Numbered from the stretch's first letter, positions 7,308-15,338 are shown. The stretch: DNA of 64,000 bases from JAWKVD01 sp041398225 (GCA_041398225.1 JAWKVD010000006.1:62001-126000), one strand, 5' to 3'. The notes: generated from the sequence alone by a model not told the origin. Numbers and translations: made by a program.

Positions 7308-9409
7308 CGCTCGATGTGCGCGGCGGGCTCAAAAACACCAAGCGCAGCCATGATCTGCTAACCGTCGCGGATGAACTTCTGTCCAATTCGATTGATGCTT
7401 ATCTCATCCGTAGAGATCAGGAGCCAACGGCACCGGCGCTGTACGTGACGCTCACGTTTGAGCTTTTCAAACGTGACCTTGAAGGCCGAACCTTCGACCT
7501 AAAGCTCACGTGTGTAGATAACGGAGCCGGTCTCGGAGACGCTGAAGTCAAGGCGTTCGTTACGAAAGACACTTCGTTCAAGGATGATCTTCGCATCGAG
7601 GGTTTGGGCAAGTGCAAGGGCACCGGTCGTATTCAATACTTCCACTTTTTCAAGAAGCTCAGCATCACTTCAGTTTATCGCTCCGACATACAACTTTTTC
7701 AGCGTGACCTTCGGACAGATGAGAGCGTGCGTGAGATCGAGGAGAGTAGCTTCGTTCGCGCCGATTTGACCAAAGGGACGCCGGGCACCAAGATCATCCT
7801 CGATGGCATCAAAGATGACGTGTATGGCAAGCTCTTCTCCCAAAAAGACCTGCGGCAGGAGTTTGCCGCGCATCACCTGCGACATCACTTTCTGATCTCC
7901 TTTCTGCATCGCTTGGTGAGCATCCAAGAACATCTAGGCGACTTCGAAATTCATATCGTCACAAAGACTGGCGACGCGGAGAGCAAGGAAGCGATAAAGC
8001 GTTCTGACCTCCCGACTGTGACCGAAACGCGGCCCATCGATATTGTGGTTAAAGCCGCAGCCGACAACCCGATCGCTCTGACTAAGCGATTTGTGATCTC
8101 TCACTACAAGCTCGACAGCTCGGCTTTCGACCTCTCGCAGAACGTGGTTGCGCTTTGCGCAAATTCGTCACCGGTCAAGCGAATAACCAAGCGGTACCTC
8201 AAAACAGTCGGGCAGGAGAACAGGCCGCTAGACGGGTTCTATCATCTGGTTCTGATCGAAGCCGAATACCTCGACCAGCAGGTTAATGAACAGCGCGACG
8301 ATTTCCGCATTCCGGACCGCGTTGAAGATGAAGACCTCCTTCTTGATGCCTACCTGTCTATGGAGGAAATCTATGACGCGATTGATCCCGAAATCCGGGA
8401 GATGCTCGCGCCGCCAGATTGGGACCGCGACGAGGTTATCGACGGCACAACCGAGAAGTACGGCATCTCGCGGGCGATGATCGCCGACGTCGACGTTCGC
8501 TTGAAGGTCGGTGATACGGAAGAACAGGTCGCGCGCCGTGTGCTGAAGGCATATCAGGATCGCGCCCTGAAAGACACGACAGAGATGTTCGATCTAAAAG
8601 AAAAGATTGTCAGCGCTTCGCCGGACGCTCCGGATTTTCGGGAGAAGCTGAATGAAATGACGTGGAAGTTCGCGTCATCTCTAAAGAACATCAATATGGC
8701 TAATCTCTCGCAGCTGGTCGTGCGGCGCGCGTGGATGCTAGACGTGTTGCGTCTCGCGGTAACGAAGACGCTTGCCGTCCAGCAACAGCCGTCGGAGAAA
8801 CGACGTAAGGATGAGCGTCTGATCCATAGTGTGTTCTTCCCGATGGGGCGGGATAGCGATGACGTGCAGGACCACGACATCTGGATATTGAGCGAGGAGT
8901 ACCAGTACTACGACTACATCGCGTCCGATAAACAGCTGGCCGCGATCAAGTGGGATGGCGGCGATCCGCTTTTCGAGAGCGACATCGATGCCGTACTGGC
9001 GGAGGTGTTCGCCAAGCGCAACGATGACAACGGCGGCAAGCGACCCGACATCGCCATCTTCTCTAAGCAGGGCGCGGCAATCATCGTTGAGTTCAAGGCG
9101 CCCGGCGTGAACCTTGATGAGCACACGGGCGATCTCAGCGAATACGCTCACCTGTTGGCGGCGAAATCGAAGGGAAAGCTAAAGCAATTCTACGGCTATC
9201 TAATCGGCACGACAGCCAACGAACTGCGCCTTGCCGGTTATACCGAATTCCCAAGTCGTAAGGGTTGGTTTGCAACGCACGACATCAGAGATCCCGCCAC
9301 TCGCACGACCATTGGTGAGCTGTATTCGGAAATTCTATTTTATGATGACATCGTCGACAAAGCGGCGATGCGCCTGCAGGTTTACAAAGAGCGCCTAAGA
9401 CTGGACTGA
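7304..9409 (+). CDS. GHKL (MORC/MutL/Hsp90-like) ATPase fused to a PD-(D/E)xK nuclease
   Basis: The protein has 701 residues. The GHKL ATP-binding fold is at the N-terminus: an N box with E24, N28 and D31 (ADELLSNSIDAY), a G1 box VDNGAGL at 71-77 and a glycine-rich stretch near 100-110. The middle is helical. The C-terminal domain carries D582, then E596-x-K598 (IVEFKAP) and a QxxxY motif at 628-632, as in RecB/HsdR-type nucleases. It is therefore predicted to be an ATP-gated DNA clamp with its own nuclease. Comparative genomics has linked MORC/MutL-type GHKL ATPases to predicted restriction-modification operons, and this gene fits that pattern. Its start overlaps the GIY-YIG stop by 4 nt. 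Its end overlaps the convergent integrase gene by 15 bp. Confidence 0.88.
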   Translation: MTLDVRGGLKNTKRSHDLLTVADELLSNSIDAYLIRRDQEPTAPALYVTLTFELFKRDLEGRTFDLKLTCVDNGAGLGDAEVKAFVTKDTSFKDDLRIEGLGKCKGTGRIQYFHFFKKLSITSVYRSDIQLFQRDLRTDESVREIEESSFVRADLTKGTPGTKIILDGIKDDVYGKLFSQKDLRQEFAAHHLRHHFLISFLHRLVSIQEHLGDFEIHIVTKTGDAESKEAIKRSDLPTVTETRPIDIVVKAAADNPIALTKRFVISHYKLDSSAFDLSQNVVALCANSSPVKRITKRYLKTVGQENRPLDGFYHLVLIEAEYLDQQVNEQRDDFRIPDRVEDEDLLLDAYLSMEEIYDAIDPEIREMLAPPDWDRDEVIDGTTEKYGISRAMIADVDVRLKVGDTEEQVARRVLKAYQDRALKDTTEMFDLKEKIVSASPDAPDFREKLNEMTWKFASSLKNINMANLSQLVVRRAWMLDVLRLAVTKTLAVQQQPSEKRRKDERLIHSVFFPMGRDSDDVQDHDIWILSEEYQYYDYIASDKQLAAIKWDGGDPLFESDIDAVLAEVFAKRNDDNGGKRPDIAIFSKQGAAIIVEFKAPGVNLDEHTGDLSEYAHLLAAKSKGKLKQFYGYLIGTTANELRLAGYTEFPSRKGWFATHDIRDPATRTTIGELYSEILFYDDIVDKAAMRLQVYKERLRLD

Positions 9410-10456
9410 GCCTTTTGCCAATTTAGCATAGAGCCCTTCGGGCTTTAGCTGAGTGTAACGCTTCAATTGCTTCCAATCCTTGTGGCCAGTCACAAGCGGA
9501 ACTTGTTCGATTGTTAGACCTGCCTCGAATAGGCGGCTCGTCGCCTCGTGGCGCATATCGTGGAAGTGCAGGTCGATAATGCCGAGGTCTTTCACCGCGC
9601 GCTGAAACGCCGTGCCCGCTGACTTCGCATTGTGCGGGAAACAACGCGGGCCATTCAGGCGGAGATCGCGCTGCTCTTGCAGTAGTTCCCAGGCATCGTA
9701 ACCCGTCGCCGAGAGTAAGGGGACGCGCTGGTCGTTGCCGTCCTTCTTGCGCGGGTCTTTGCGGTCCGGGACGAGAATGGTCCGGGTGCGCTCATCGAGC
9801 GTGTGCCATTCGATCCGGAATATCTCATCGATCCGCATGGCGGTTGCGATCGCGAACTTCAGGACCCGCGTCATGGGGATCGTGTAGCGCGGGTTTGCAT
9901 CGAAATGCGCGAATAGCTTTTCCAGTTCTTTCTCGGTCGGGCGGCGCTCGCGCTCGTCGGCGGCACCCACAAGGCCAAGCCGGCGGAGCGCAACGCGCGC
10001 CAACCGCACCGCTTCCGCATCGACTGCGACGCCGTGCACGGCAGCAGCGTCCGTGAGGATCGTGCCGATGAATGAGATATCGACCGCGAGTGTCGCGGGG
10101 CCAGCGCCGTCCTTCGCGCGCTGACGGCCGTACTGGATGAGCCTGTCGCGGGTTAAGCCAGAGAGGGGAGTTGCGCCGAGTTCGACCCGGAGGCGATTGA
10201 GCACGCTGCGTTTCGAGCGGCGGAGCGGTTTGCCGACTTCATGGAGGTCGTTGATGTGCAGATCGATCAGGCTCGCGAAGCTATCCTTGCGGCTTACTTG
10301 GCGCGTGGTGGGGTCAATTTGCTTGTCGATTGCGCGCTCAAGGTCGCGCGCCCACTCCTCGGCGTCTGACTTGCGCAGGAATGTCTTGCAGATGCTATGA
10401 CCATCGCGGCGCACTTGAGCGCGCCATTTGCCCCGACGTTTATCAATCGACGCCAT
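9395..10456 (-). CDS. Tyrosine site-specific recombinase (dusA-associated integrase)
   Basis: The protein has 353 residues from the ATG at 10456; an upstream ATG at 10477 would add seven residues. An N-terminal arm-binding domain (RRGKWRAQVRR) is followed by a core-binding SAM-like domain and a catalytic domain. The catalytic residues are visible: arginine in TAMRIDEIF, HxxR in HDMRHE, a histidine in TGHKDWKQL and the tyrosine nucleophile in KRYTQL. It should insert and excise the island. Its 5' end faces dusA across about 165 bp, as in integrases that use the 5' end of dusA as attB. No excisionase gene is visible beside it. Its 3' end overlaps the convergent GHKL gene. Confidence 0.95.
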   Translation of the reverse strand: MASIDKRRGKWRAQVRRDGHSICKTFLRKSDAEEWARDLERAIDKQIDPTTRQVSRKDSFASLIDLHINDLHEVGKPLRRSKRSVLNRLRVELGATPLSGLTRDRLIQYGRQRAKDGAGPATLAVDISFIGTILTDAAAVHGVAVDAEAVRLARVALRRLGLVGAADERERRPTEKELEKLFAHFDANPRYTIPMTRVLKFAIATAMRIDEIFRIEWHTLDERTRTILVPDRKDPRKKDGNDQRVPLLSATGYDAWELLQEQRDLRLNGPRCFPHNAKSAGTAFQRAVKDLGIIDLHFHDMRHEATSRLFEAGLTIEQVPLVTGHKDWKQLKRYTQLKPEGLYAKLAKGSVQS

Positions 10457-10621
10457 GAAGCTGCGCTCCGCAACCACAAACCGCCTGATGAGGGCCTCAA
10501 GCCGAATCTGGTCACGCTCCGGTCACACGCAGTCTGGAAAAGCCCGGAAAAATGCGGAACACAGGTCGAACGTGCGGTCACAAATCAGCACATCTAGTTC
10601 ACTGATGTTCCAATAAAAAAT

Positions 10622-11635
10622 ATGAAAAATCAATCTCATAAGTTCTGTATTGCCCCGATGATGGACTGGACCGACCGCAATTGTCGGGCCTTTCACCGTC
10701 ATCTGTCGCGTCACGCGCGCCTCTACACCGAGATGGTGACGGCCGACGCCGTGCTGCACGGCGACCGCCAGCGCCTCATCGGCTTCGACCCCGCCGAACA
10801 GCCCGTTGCGCTTCAACTCGGCGGGTCTGAGCCCGACAAGCTGGCGCGCGCGGCCGGCATCGGCGCCGATTGGGGCTATCGGGAGATCAACCTCAATGTC
10901 GGCTGCCCGTCAGAGCGGGTGCAGTCCGGCGCGTTCGGCGCCTGCCTGATGCGCGAGCCGAACCTGGTGGCCGACTGCCTGTCCGCCATGCGCGAAGCGG
11001 TCCCGGCCGGCATCCCCGTCACCGTCAAACACCGCATCGGCGTCGACGACGACGATCCGCGCGAACGCCTGTTCTCCTTCGTCGAGACGCAGGCGAAGGC
11101 GGGCACGCGGGTGTTCATCGTTCATGCCCGCAAGGCGTGGCTGTCCGGCCTGTCCCCGAAAGACAATCGCGAGATTCCGCCGCTCGACTACGATCTCGTC
11201 GCCGAGCTGAAGCGCGCCCACCCTGAACTCGTCATCGTGCTCAACGGCGGCGTTCCGGATCTCGATACGACCGAACGCGAGTTGCCGCGCTTCGACGGCG
11301 TCATGCTGGGCCGGGCCGCCTACCACACGCCCGCGCTTCTGCTCGAGGTCGATCGCCGCATCTTCGCGGATGAGGCGCCCGCGCGCACGCCCGAGGAAGC
11401 CGCGCGAACCTTCCGCCCGTGGATACTCGAACGCCTTGAATCCGGCATGCCGCTGCACGCCGTCACCCGCCACATGCTGGGTCTGTTTCATGCGCGGCCC
11501 GGCGCGCGCCACTGGCGGCGCATCCTCTCCGAGCGTGCGCCCGGCACGCGCGGACCCGAGGCGATCGCGGCCTTCGATGCGGCGCTTGAGGCGGTGTCGG
11601 TCGAGCGCGAGCGCGTCGCGCTGCAAGCCGGGTAG
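10622..11635 (+). CDS. dusA: tRNA-dihydrouridine(20/20a) synthase DusA
   Basis: DusA is an FMN-dependent enzyme that reduces U20/U20a in the D-loop of tRNAs. The 337-residue protein shows the DusA signatures: APMMDWTDRNCR at the N-terminus, YTEMVTADA, LQLGGSEPDKLA, the catalytic cysteine in NVGCPSERVQSG with FGACLM following, VKHRIGVDD, HARKAWLSGLSPK and NGG(V)PD. The length is normal. The first about 10 codons (MKNQSHKFCI) are AT-rich while the rest is GC-rich, which indicates that the integrated element supplied the start and the promoter region. No clear Shine-Dalgarno sequence precedes the ATG. Confidence 0.97.
   Translation: MKNQSHKFCIAPMMDWTDRNCRAFHRHLSRHARLYTEMVTADAVLHGDRQRLIGFDPAEQPVALQLGGSEPDKLARAAGIGADWGYREINLNVGCPSERVQSGAFGACLMREPNLVADCLSAMREAVPAGIPVTVKHRIGVDDDDPRERLFSFVETQAKAGTRVFIVHARKAWLSGLSPKDNREIPPLDYDLVAELKRAHPELVIVLNGGVPDLDTTERELPRFDGVMLGRAAYHTPALLLEVDRRIFADEAPARTPEEAARTFRPWILERLESGMPLHAVTRHMLGLFHARPGARHWRRILSERAPGTRGPEAIAAFDAALEAVSVERERVALQAG
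10651..10690 (+). other. Probable attachment site (att) inside the dusA 5' end
   Basis: This is the segment encoding the conserved DusA motif APMMDWTD and the residues just after it. Upstream bases (10590-10650) are AT-rich like the island and downstream bases are GC-rich like the chromosome, so the crossover probably lies here. The partner copy would be at the other island end, outside the window. The exact core cannot be delimited without that copy. Confidence 0.55.
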
Positions 11636-11683
11636 GCCAAGCCGGGTAGGGCGATCAGTCCCGCAGCACCATCGCGTCGGACG

Positions 11684-12220
11684 TCACGCTCCAGCCTTCA
11701 GCCGGTTGAGGAAGCTCATCCCCAGCAGCGACTGCGAGAGCCCGTCGTCGATTACGATGGCCCGCACGCCGCTTACGTCGATATCGTCCACCGCGACGCT
11801 CTTCAGCATCGCGCTGCGCGCCGGAACCTCGCCATTGGCGGTCGTAACCTGCACGTTCTCGGGCAGCGCCAGTATGTCCAGCCCCGCGCGCTCGGCGTCC
11901 CGGCGGGTCAGCGCCACATAGGTCGCGCCCGTGTCCACCATCAGCCGCAGGTCGGCGCCGTTGATGCGCACATTGGCCCAGTAATGCCCGTCGTCTTCCT
12001 TGCGCAGGCGCGCGCTTCCCGGCGGAAGCGGCTCCGGGCGGGGAATGAAGGCGGAGAGTGCAGGAACCGCCTCGTCGGTCCCGGCCGCATGCGCGGCGGT
12101 CTCGGTGGCGACGGCGTCCTGCCGCGCGGCCTCGTTCGGCGTCATCAGCAGAACGCCCAGCGCGATGCCGCCCGCCAGCGCCGAGAAGGTGAAAATCCGC
12201 GCGGAGATGTCAGTGCGCAT
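11684..12220 (-). CDS. Retropepsin-like aspartic protease (TIGR02281-like), apparent C-terminal frameshift
   Basis: The product has 178 residues. One N-terminal transmembrane segment (about 8-26) and a Pro/Ala-rich linker lead to a single-domain clan AA protease with the catalytic motif VDTGATYVALT and the closing motif LLGMSFLNRLK. It should sit in the inner membrane with its catalytic domain in the periplasm. The frame stops after NRLKAGA. Shifting one base at about 11694-11699 gives WSVTSDAMVLRD followed by TGA at 11655-11657, which looks like the normal C-terminal strand of this family. The gene therefore probably ends at 11655 and carries a one-base deletion, real or from sequencing. Confidence 0.85.
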   Translation of the reverse strand: MRTDISARIFTFSALAGGIALGVLLMTPNEAARQDAVATETAAHAAGTDEAVPALSAFIPRPEPLPPGSARLRKEDDGHYWANVRINGADLRLMVDTGATYVALTRRDAERAGLDILALPENVQVTTANGEVPARSAMLKSVAVDDIDVSGVRAIVIDDGLSQSLLGMSFLNRLKAGA

Positions 12221-12348
12221 GCCGAAGACACGTCCCCGCTCGTGTCACGGCGGACCTTCTCTCACATTCGGCCCAAGCTTCGGTTAAGCCGTCCGTCCGA
12301 ATTGCACGCCGCCGGACCGGCCAGACCTGCCGCGCATGCGGGGAGGGG

Positions 12349-12540
12349 TCAGCGCTTCCCGGCCGCCTCAAGCGCCTCGATCCGGGGCGGCAGGTCGGCC
12401 ATCACCGCGTCCCGCTCGGCGTCGGAAAATCTCGCCCATTGCGCGATTTCCCGCAGCGTGCGGCCGCAGCCCAGGCAGTGCCCGGACGCGCCGTCGACCA
12501 CGCAGACCTTGATGCAGGGGGACCGGATCGGTTTCAGCAT
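12349..12540 (-). CDS. DUF1289 family Cys-rich small protein
   Basis: The product has 63 residues from the ATG at 12540. The pattern SPCIKVCVVDGASGHCLGC has four cysteines (CxxxC, then CxxC) and is followed by TLREIAQWARFSDAERDAVM, the hallmark of DUF1289. The cysteines probably bind a metal or an iron-sulphur cluster; the family's function is not established. An upstream ATG at 12585 is in frame, but homologues start near the conserved SPC motif. It shares a divergent upstream region with the acyl-CoA dehydrogenase at 12769. Confidence 0.9.
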   Translation of the reverse strand: MLKPIRSPCIKVCVVDGASGHCLGCGRTLREIAQWARFSDAERDAVMADLPPRIEALEAAGKR

Positions 12541-12589
12541 GCCGGGAAGATAGGCGCGGGCGCTGGCAGGTCCAGTCCGCGGCAAAAGT

Positions 12590-12605
12590 TACCTTACGGA
12601 AGGTA
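12590..12605. promoter_or_regulatory. Inverted repeat upstream of the acyl-CoA dehydrogenase operon
   Basis: A perfect 6-bp inverted repeat with a 4-nt spacer (TACCTT/AAGGTA) lies in the divergent region between the DUF1289 gene and the acyl-CoA dehydrogenase. Its size and symmetry fit a dimeric repressor operator, such as a TetR-family site. No regulator gene is adjacent, so the assignment is only a candidate. Confidence 0.3.
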
Positions 12606-12768
12606 TCGGTTACGGAAGCATGCCGCAGCGTCTATCGACATTTATTGCCCTTCAGTTTCTTGCGCGCGGCTGATAACTTTCGTTACGAGGCAGAAACGAC
12701 CACAACGCGCCCCTCCGCGGGGCCCCGCCGGACGTCCCCGGAGGGAAAGCCAGAGGAAACGAAACGCC

Positions 12769-13965
12769 ATGGACCTGCAGTTCAAGCCGGAAGACATCGC
12801 GTTCAGGGATGAGGTCCGCCGCTTCCTTGAGGAGAAATATCCTCAGCGGCTTCGCGACATCAAATCGCGCGGCGAGATCACCAAGGAAGATTTCCTGCTG
12901 TGGCAGAAGACCCTCTACGAACAGGGGTGGGGCGCGCCCGGCTGGCCGGTCGAATACGGCGGCACGGGCTGGAACTCGATCCAGAAATACATCTTCCAGG
13001 AAGAGTGCGCGCGCGCTGAAACCATCCCGGTTCCGCCCTTTGGCCCGGTGATGCTGGCCTCGGTGTTGATCGCGTTCGGCAACGAACAGCAGAAGGAATA
13101 CCACCTCGGCCGCATCATCCGCGGCGAGGACTTCTGGTGCCAGGGCTATTCCGAGCCGGGCGCCGGCTCCGACCTCGCTTCGCTGAAAACCAAGGCCGAG
13201 CGCCAGGGCGATCACTACGTCATCAACGGCCAGAAAACCTGGACCACGCTCGGCCATTATGGCGACTGGATCTTCGTCCTCGCCCGCACCGATCCCAACG
13301 CGCGCAAGCCGCAGGAAGGCATCTCCTTCTTCCTCGTCGACATGAAGACGCCGGGCGTCGAAGTGAAGCCGATCATCACCATGGACGGCAGTCACGAGGT
13401 CAACGAAACCTGGTTCACCGACGTCAAGGTTCCGGTCGAAAACCTCGTCGGCGAAGAGAACAAGGGCTGGACCTACGCCAAATACCTGCTCGTCCACGAG
13501 CGTTCGGGCATCGCCGGCGTGGCGCGCTCCAAGAAGGGCATCGAGCGTCTTCGCCAGATCGCCGCGATGGAGCTGGACGCGGGCGAACCGATCATCCGCA
13601 ACCCTGAATTCGCGCGCAAGATTTCCGAGCTGGAAGTCGATCTCACCGCGCTCGAATTCACCGAGCTGCGCACGCTCGCGGCGGAATCGCAGGGCAAGAT
13701 GGCCGGCCCGGAAAGCTCGCTGCTCAAGATCAAGGGCACCGAGATCCAGCAGCGCATCACCGAACTGACGCTCGAAGCGGTCGGCAATTACGGCATGCCG
13801 TATTTCCGCGGCTTCCCGGACGACGGTCACAACGCCATCCCGATCGGGCCCGACTACGCCCACATGGCGGCGCCGACTTACGCCAACATGCGCAAGACCT
13901 CGATCTATGGCGGCTCCAACGAGATCCAGCACAACATCATCGCCAAGATGGTGCTGGGCTTCTGA
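12769..13965 (+). CDS. Acyl-CoA dehydrogenase, pimeloyl-CoA dehydrogenase large subunit type
   Basis: The product has 398 residues. Acyl-CoA dehydrogenases are FAD enzymes that oxidise acyl-CoA to trans-2-enoyl-CoA and pass electrons to ETF. The N-terminus (QFKPEDIAFRDEVRRFLEE), GWGAPGWPVEYGGTGW, the flavin-contact stretch CQGYSEPGAGSDLASLKT, the ITTAW-equivalent YVINGQKTWTTLGHYGDW and the C-terminal RKTSIYGGSNEIQHNIIA are typical of the PimC-like branch. The ATG at 12769 follows a GAGGAAAC ribosome-binding site. The small-subunit partner (PimD-like) is at 15393 on the same strand, so the two probably form a heteromeric enzyme. The natural acyl substrate (dicarboxylic, branched or steroid side chain) cannot be told from sequence. 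Confidence 0.93.
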   Translation: MDLQFKPEDIAFRDEVRRFLEEKYPQRLRDIKSRGEITKEDFLLWQKTLYEQGWGAPGWPVEYGGTGWNSIQKYIFQEECARAETIPVPPFGPVMLASVLIAFGNEQQKEYHLGRIIRGEDFWCQGYSEPGAGSDLASLKTKAERQGDHYVINGQKTWTTLGHYGDWIFVLARTDPNARKPQEGISFFLVDMKTPGVEVKPIITMDGSHEVNETWFTDVKVPVENLVGEENKGWTYAKYLLVHERSGIAGVARSKKGIERLRQIAAMELDAGEPIIRNPEFARKISELEVDLTALEFTELRTLAAESQGKMAGPESSLLKIKGTEIQQRITELTLEAVGNYGMPYFRGFPDDGHNAIPIGPDYAHMAAPTYANMRKTSIYGGSNEIQHNIIAKMVLGF

Positions 13966-13967
13966 TT

Positions 13968-14594
13968 ATGGCCGGACTTCGCAGTCTGGCGTGCGGCCTG
14001 GCGCTCGCGTGCGCCGCGCCGCATGCGCTCGCGCAGACGGGCTACACGCCGCCGCCTCCGGGCACGGTGCTGTCCTATAGCGTGATCGACTACGAGGCCG
14101 GTCTCGACGCCTACGCCTTCGACACCCTCGTCGTTGCGTCCGGCCCGGACTTCATCATCACGCGCACCATCGACGCCGAGGTCGACGATCCCGGCTACAT
14201 GGTCGAGTTCGCCGGCTTCTTGCTGCTCGGTTGCAAGTACGATGTGCTGCCCGCCGAAGCCGACCGCAAAAGGCTGTTGGCGATGTGGCCGTTGGGAAAG
14301 GGCGTCGCCGGAACCGGTCACATCGACGGCGTCGGAACGGTGACGCTTGAAAAGCCCGCGCGCGCCGCCATCCCGGGCGGCAAAACGGTCGACGGCTACA
14401 CCGTGTCCGTCCAGTACGATGCGATCGACGAAGACTATAAGGAGCAGTTGCTGATCGCGCCCGAACTGGGCACGCCGATTTCGGTGAAGGGGCCGTCCAG
14501 CCTCTCCGTCCTGAAAAAGATCACGCCGCCGTCGGGGAAAGCGCCGCAAAGGCCGCCGCTGTCGCAACTTGGTGATTGCGCGAGACTGTTTTGA
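13968..14594 (+). CDS. Secreted protein of unknown function
   Basis: The product has 208 residues. It starts with a clear Sec signal peptide (about 1-22, cleavage after AHALA). The mature part is beta-rich with regularly spaced Thr/Val/Gly and two cysteines (LLGCKYD and GDCARLF), which could be a disulfide pair. No family is recognised. The ATG is 2 nt after the stop of the acyl-CoA dehydrogenase gene, so it is co-transcribed with it. A periplasmic or outer-surface location is likely. Confidence 0.75.
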   Translation: MAGLRSLACGLALACAAPHALAQTGYTPPPPGTVLSYSVIDYEAGLDAYAFDTLVVASGPDFIITRTIDAEVDDPGYMVEFAGFLLLGCKYDVLPAEADRKRLLAMWPLGKGVAGTGHIDGVGTVTLEKPARAAIPGGKTVDGYTVSVQYDAIDEDYKEQLLIAPELGTPISVKGPSSLSVLKKITPPSGKAPQRPPLSQLGDCARLF

Positions 14595-14684
14595 CGGCGA
14601 TGCTGGGTCGGGGTCTGCATATCCATCGCCCGCCAACGGGCGACGCCCGCTCGCCGGGCGCTGGTCAGAGGACGAGGTGCGGCG

Positions 14685-15338
14685 ATGGCTGCATCGGTGA
14701 AAGCCGGGATGAACGCCACGGAGAGGGCGGCCTGGAGCGTCATCGCGCTTCTGTCGGTCGGCGTGGCCGGCTACGCGCTGTTCCTGGTCGTCACCGGCTT
14801 CCGCTATCTGGCGCTCGAAAACCCGATGCTGGCGCCCTGGGGTCTGCGAACGCACATCGCCGCGTCGGCCTTCGCGATGCTGCTGGGGCCGTTTCAGTTC
14901 CTGAAAAGACTGCGCGCGCGTCGTCCGCGGCTGCATCGCTGGTCGGGGCGCGTCTATGTCGCGGCGTGTCTGGTCGGCGGCGTGGCGGGCGCGACCATCG
15001 CCCTGTCCAGCACGGCGGGCCTGCCGGCGGGGGCGGGCTTCCTGTTGCTTGCCCTGTTCTGGCTCGCGACCACTTCGCTTGCGTGGGTCTCGGCGATGCG
15101 CCGCGACTTTGCAGCGCACGAACGCTGGATGGTGCGCTCATTCGCGCTCACCTTCGCGGCGGTGACGCTGCGTCTCTACATTCCGGCGTCGGTCATCGCC
15201 AATCATGGCGAACTGGCCGTCGACGCCTATCGCGTCATCGCCTGGGCCTGCTGGGTTCCAAACCTGGTTCTTGCGGAGATCTGGCTTCGCACACGCAACA
15301 GGCGCACCGCTTCCGCACAACCTTCACCTGCGGCCTGA
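14685..15338 (+). CDS. DUF2306 family membrane protein
   Basis: The product has 217 residues and about six hydrophobic segments. The central RRPRLHRWSGRVYV and the later HERWMVRSFALTFAAVTLRLY are characteristic of DUF2306 membrane proteins, in which conserved histidines lie near the membrane face. The function of the family is unknown; heme or electron-transfer roles have been suggested only from the histidines. It lies between the large and small acyl-CoA dehydrogenase genes on the same strand, 90 bp after the secreted protein gene. Confidence 0.88.
   Translation: MAASVKAGMNATERAAWSVIALLSVGVAGYALFLVVTGFRYLALENPMLAPWGLRTHIAASAFAMLLGPFQFLKRLRARRPRLHRWSGRVYVAACLVGGVAGATIALSSTAGLPAGAGFLLLALFWLATTSLAWVSAMRRDFAAHERWMVRSFALTFAAVTLRLYIPASVIANHGELAVDAYRVIAWACWVPNLVLAEIWLRTRNRRTASAQPSPAA

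Larger units (their letters stand above)
1..10650. mobile_element. Genomic island integrated in dusA (right-hand part only)
   Basis: The stretch contains an integrase (9395-10456), a four-gene restriction/defence-like operon, a membrane protein and the tail of another gene, all less GC-rich than the flanking chromosome. The integrase is read away from dusA and lies directly beside its 5' end. A family of tyrosine integrases that insert into the 5' end of dusA is known, and this arrangement matches it. No second copy of the dusA 5' sequence is seen at the left edge, so the left boundary lies outside the window. The right boundary is placed where dusA turns from AT-rich to GC-rich (about 10650-10690). 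No conjugation, replication or phage structural genes are visible in this part. Confidence 0.8.

Noticed and set aside
1..9409. Assigning the island operon to BREX or DISARM
   Set aside because: BREX needs PglZ, BrxC and a PglX-type methylase; DISARM needs DrmA, DrmB and DrmC. None of those partners is visible; only the methylase and helicase are shared in a general way.
11629..11650. Direct repeat (GCCGGGTAGG twice) at the end of dusA
   Set aside because: A short local duplication with no sign that it is an attachment site or a terminator; the island boundary is at the 5' end instead.
12652..13932. 426-codon minus-strand frame opposite the acyl-CoA dehydrogenase
   Set aside because: Mirrors the codon bias of the real gene on the other strand; no motif or start signal.
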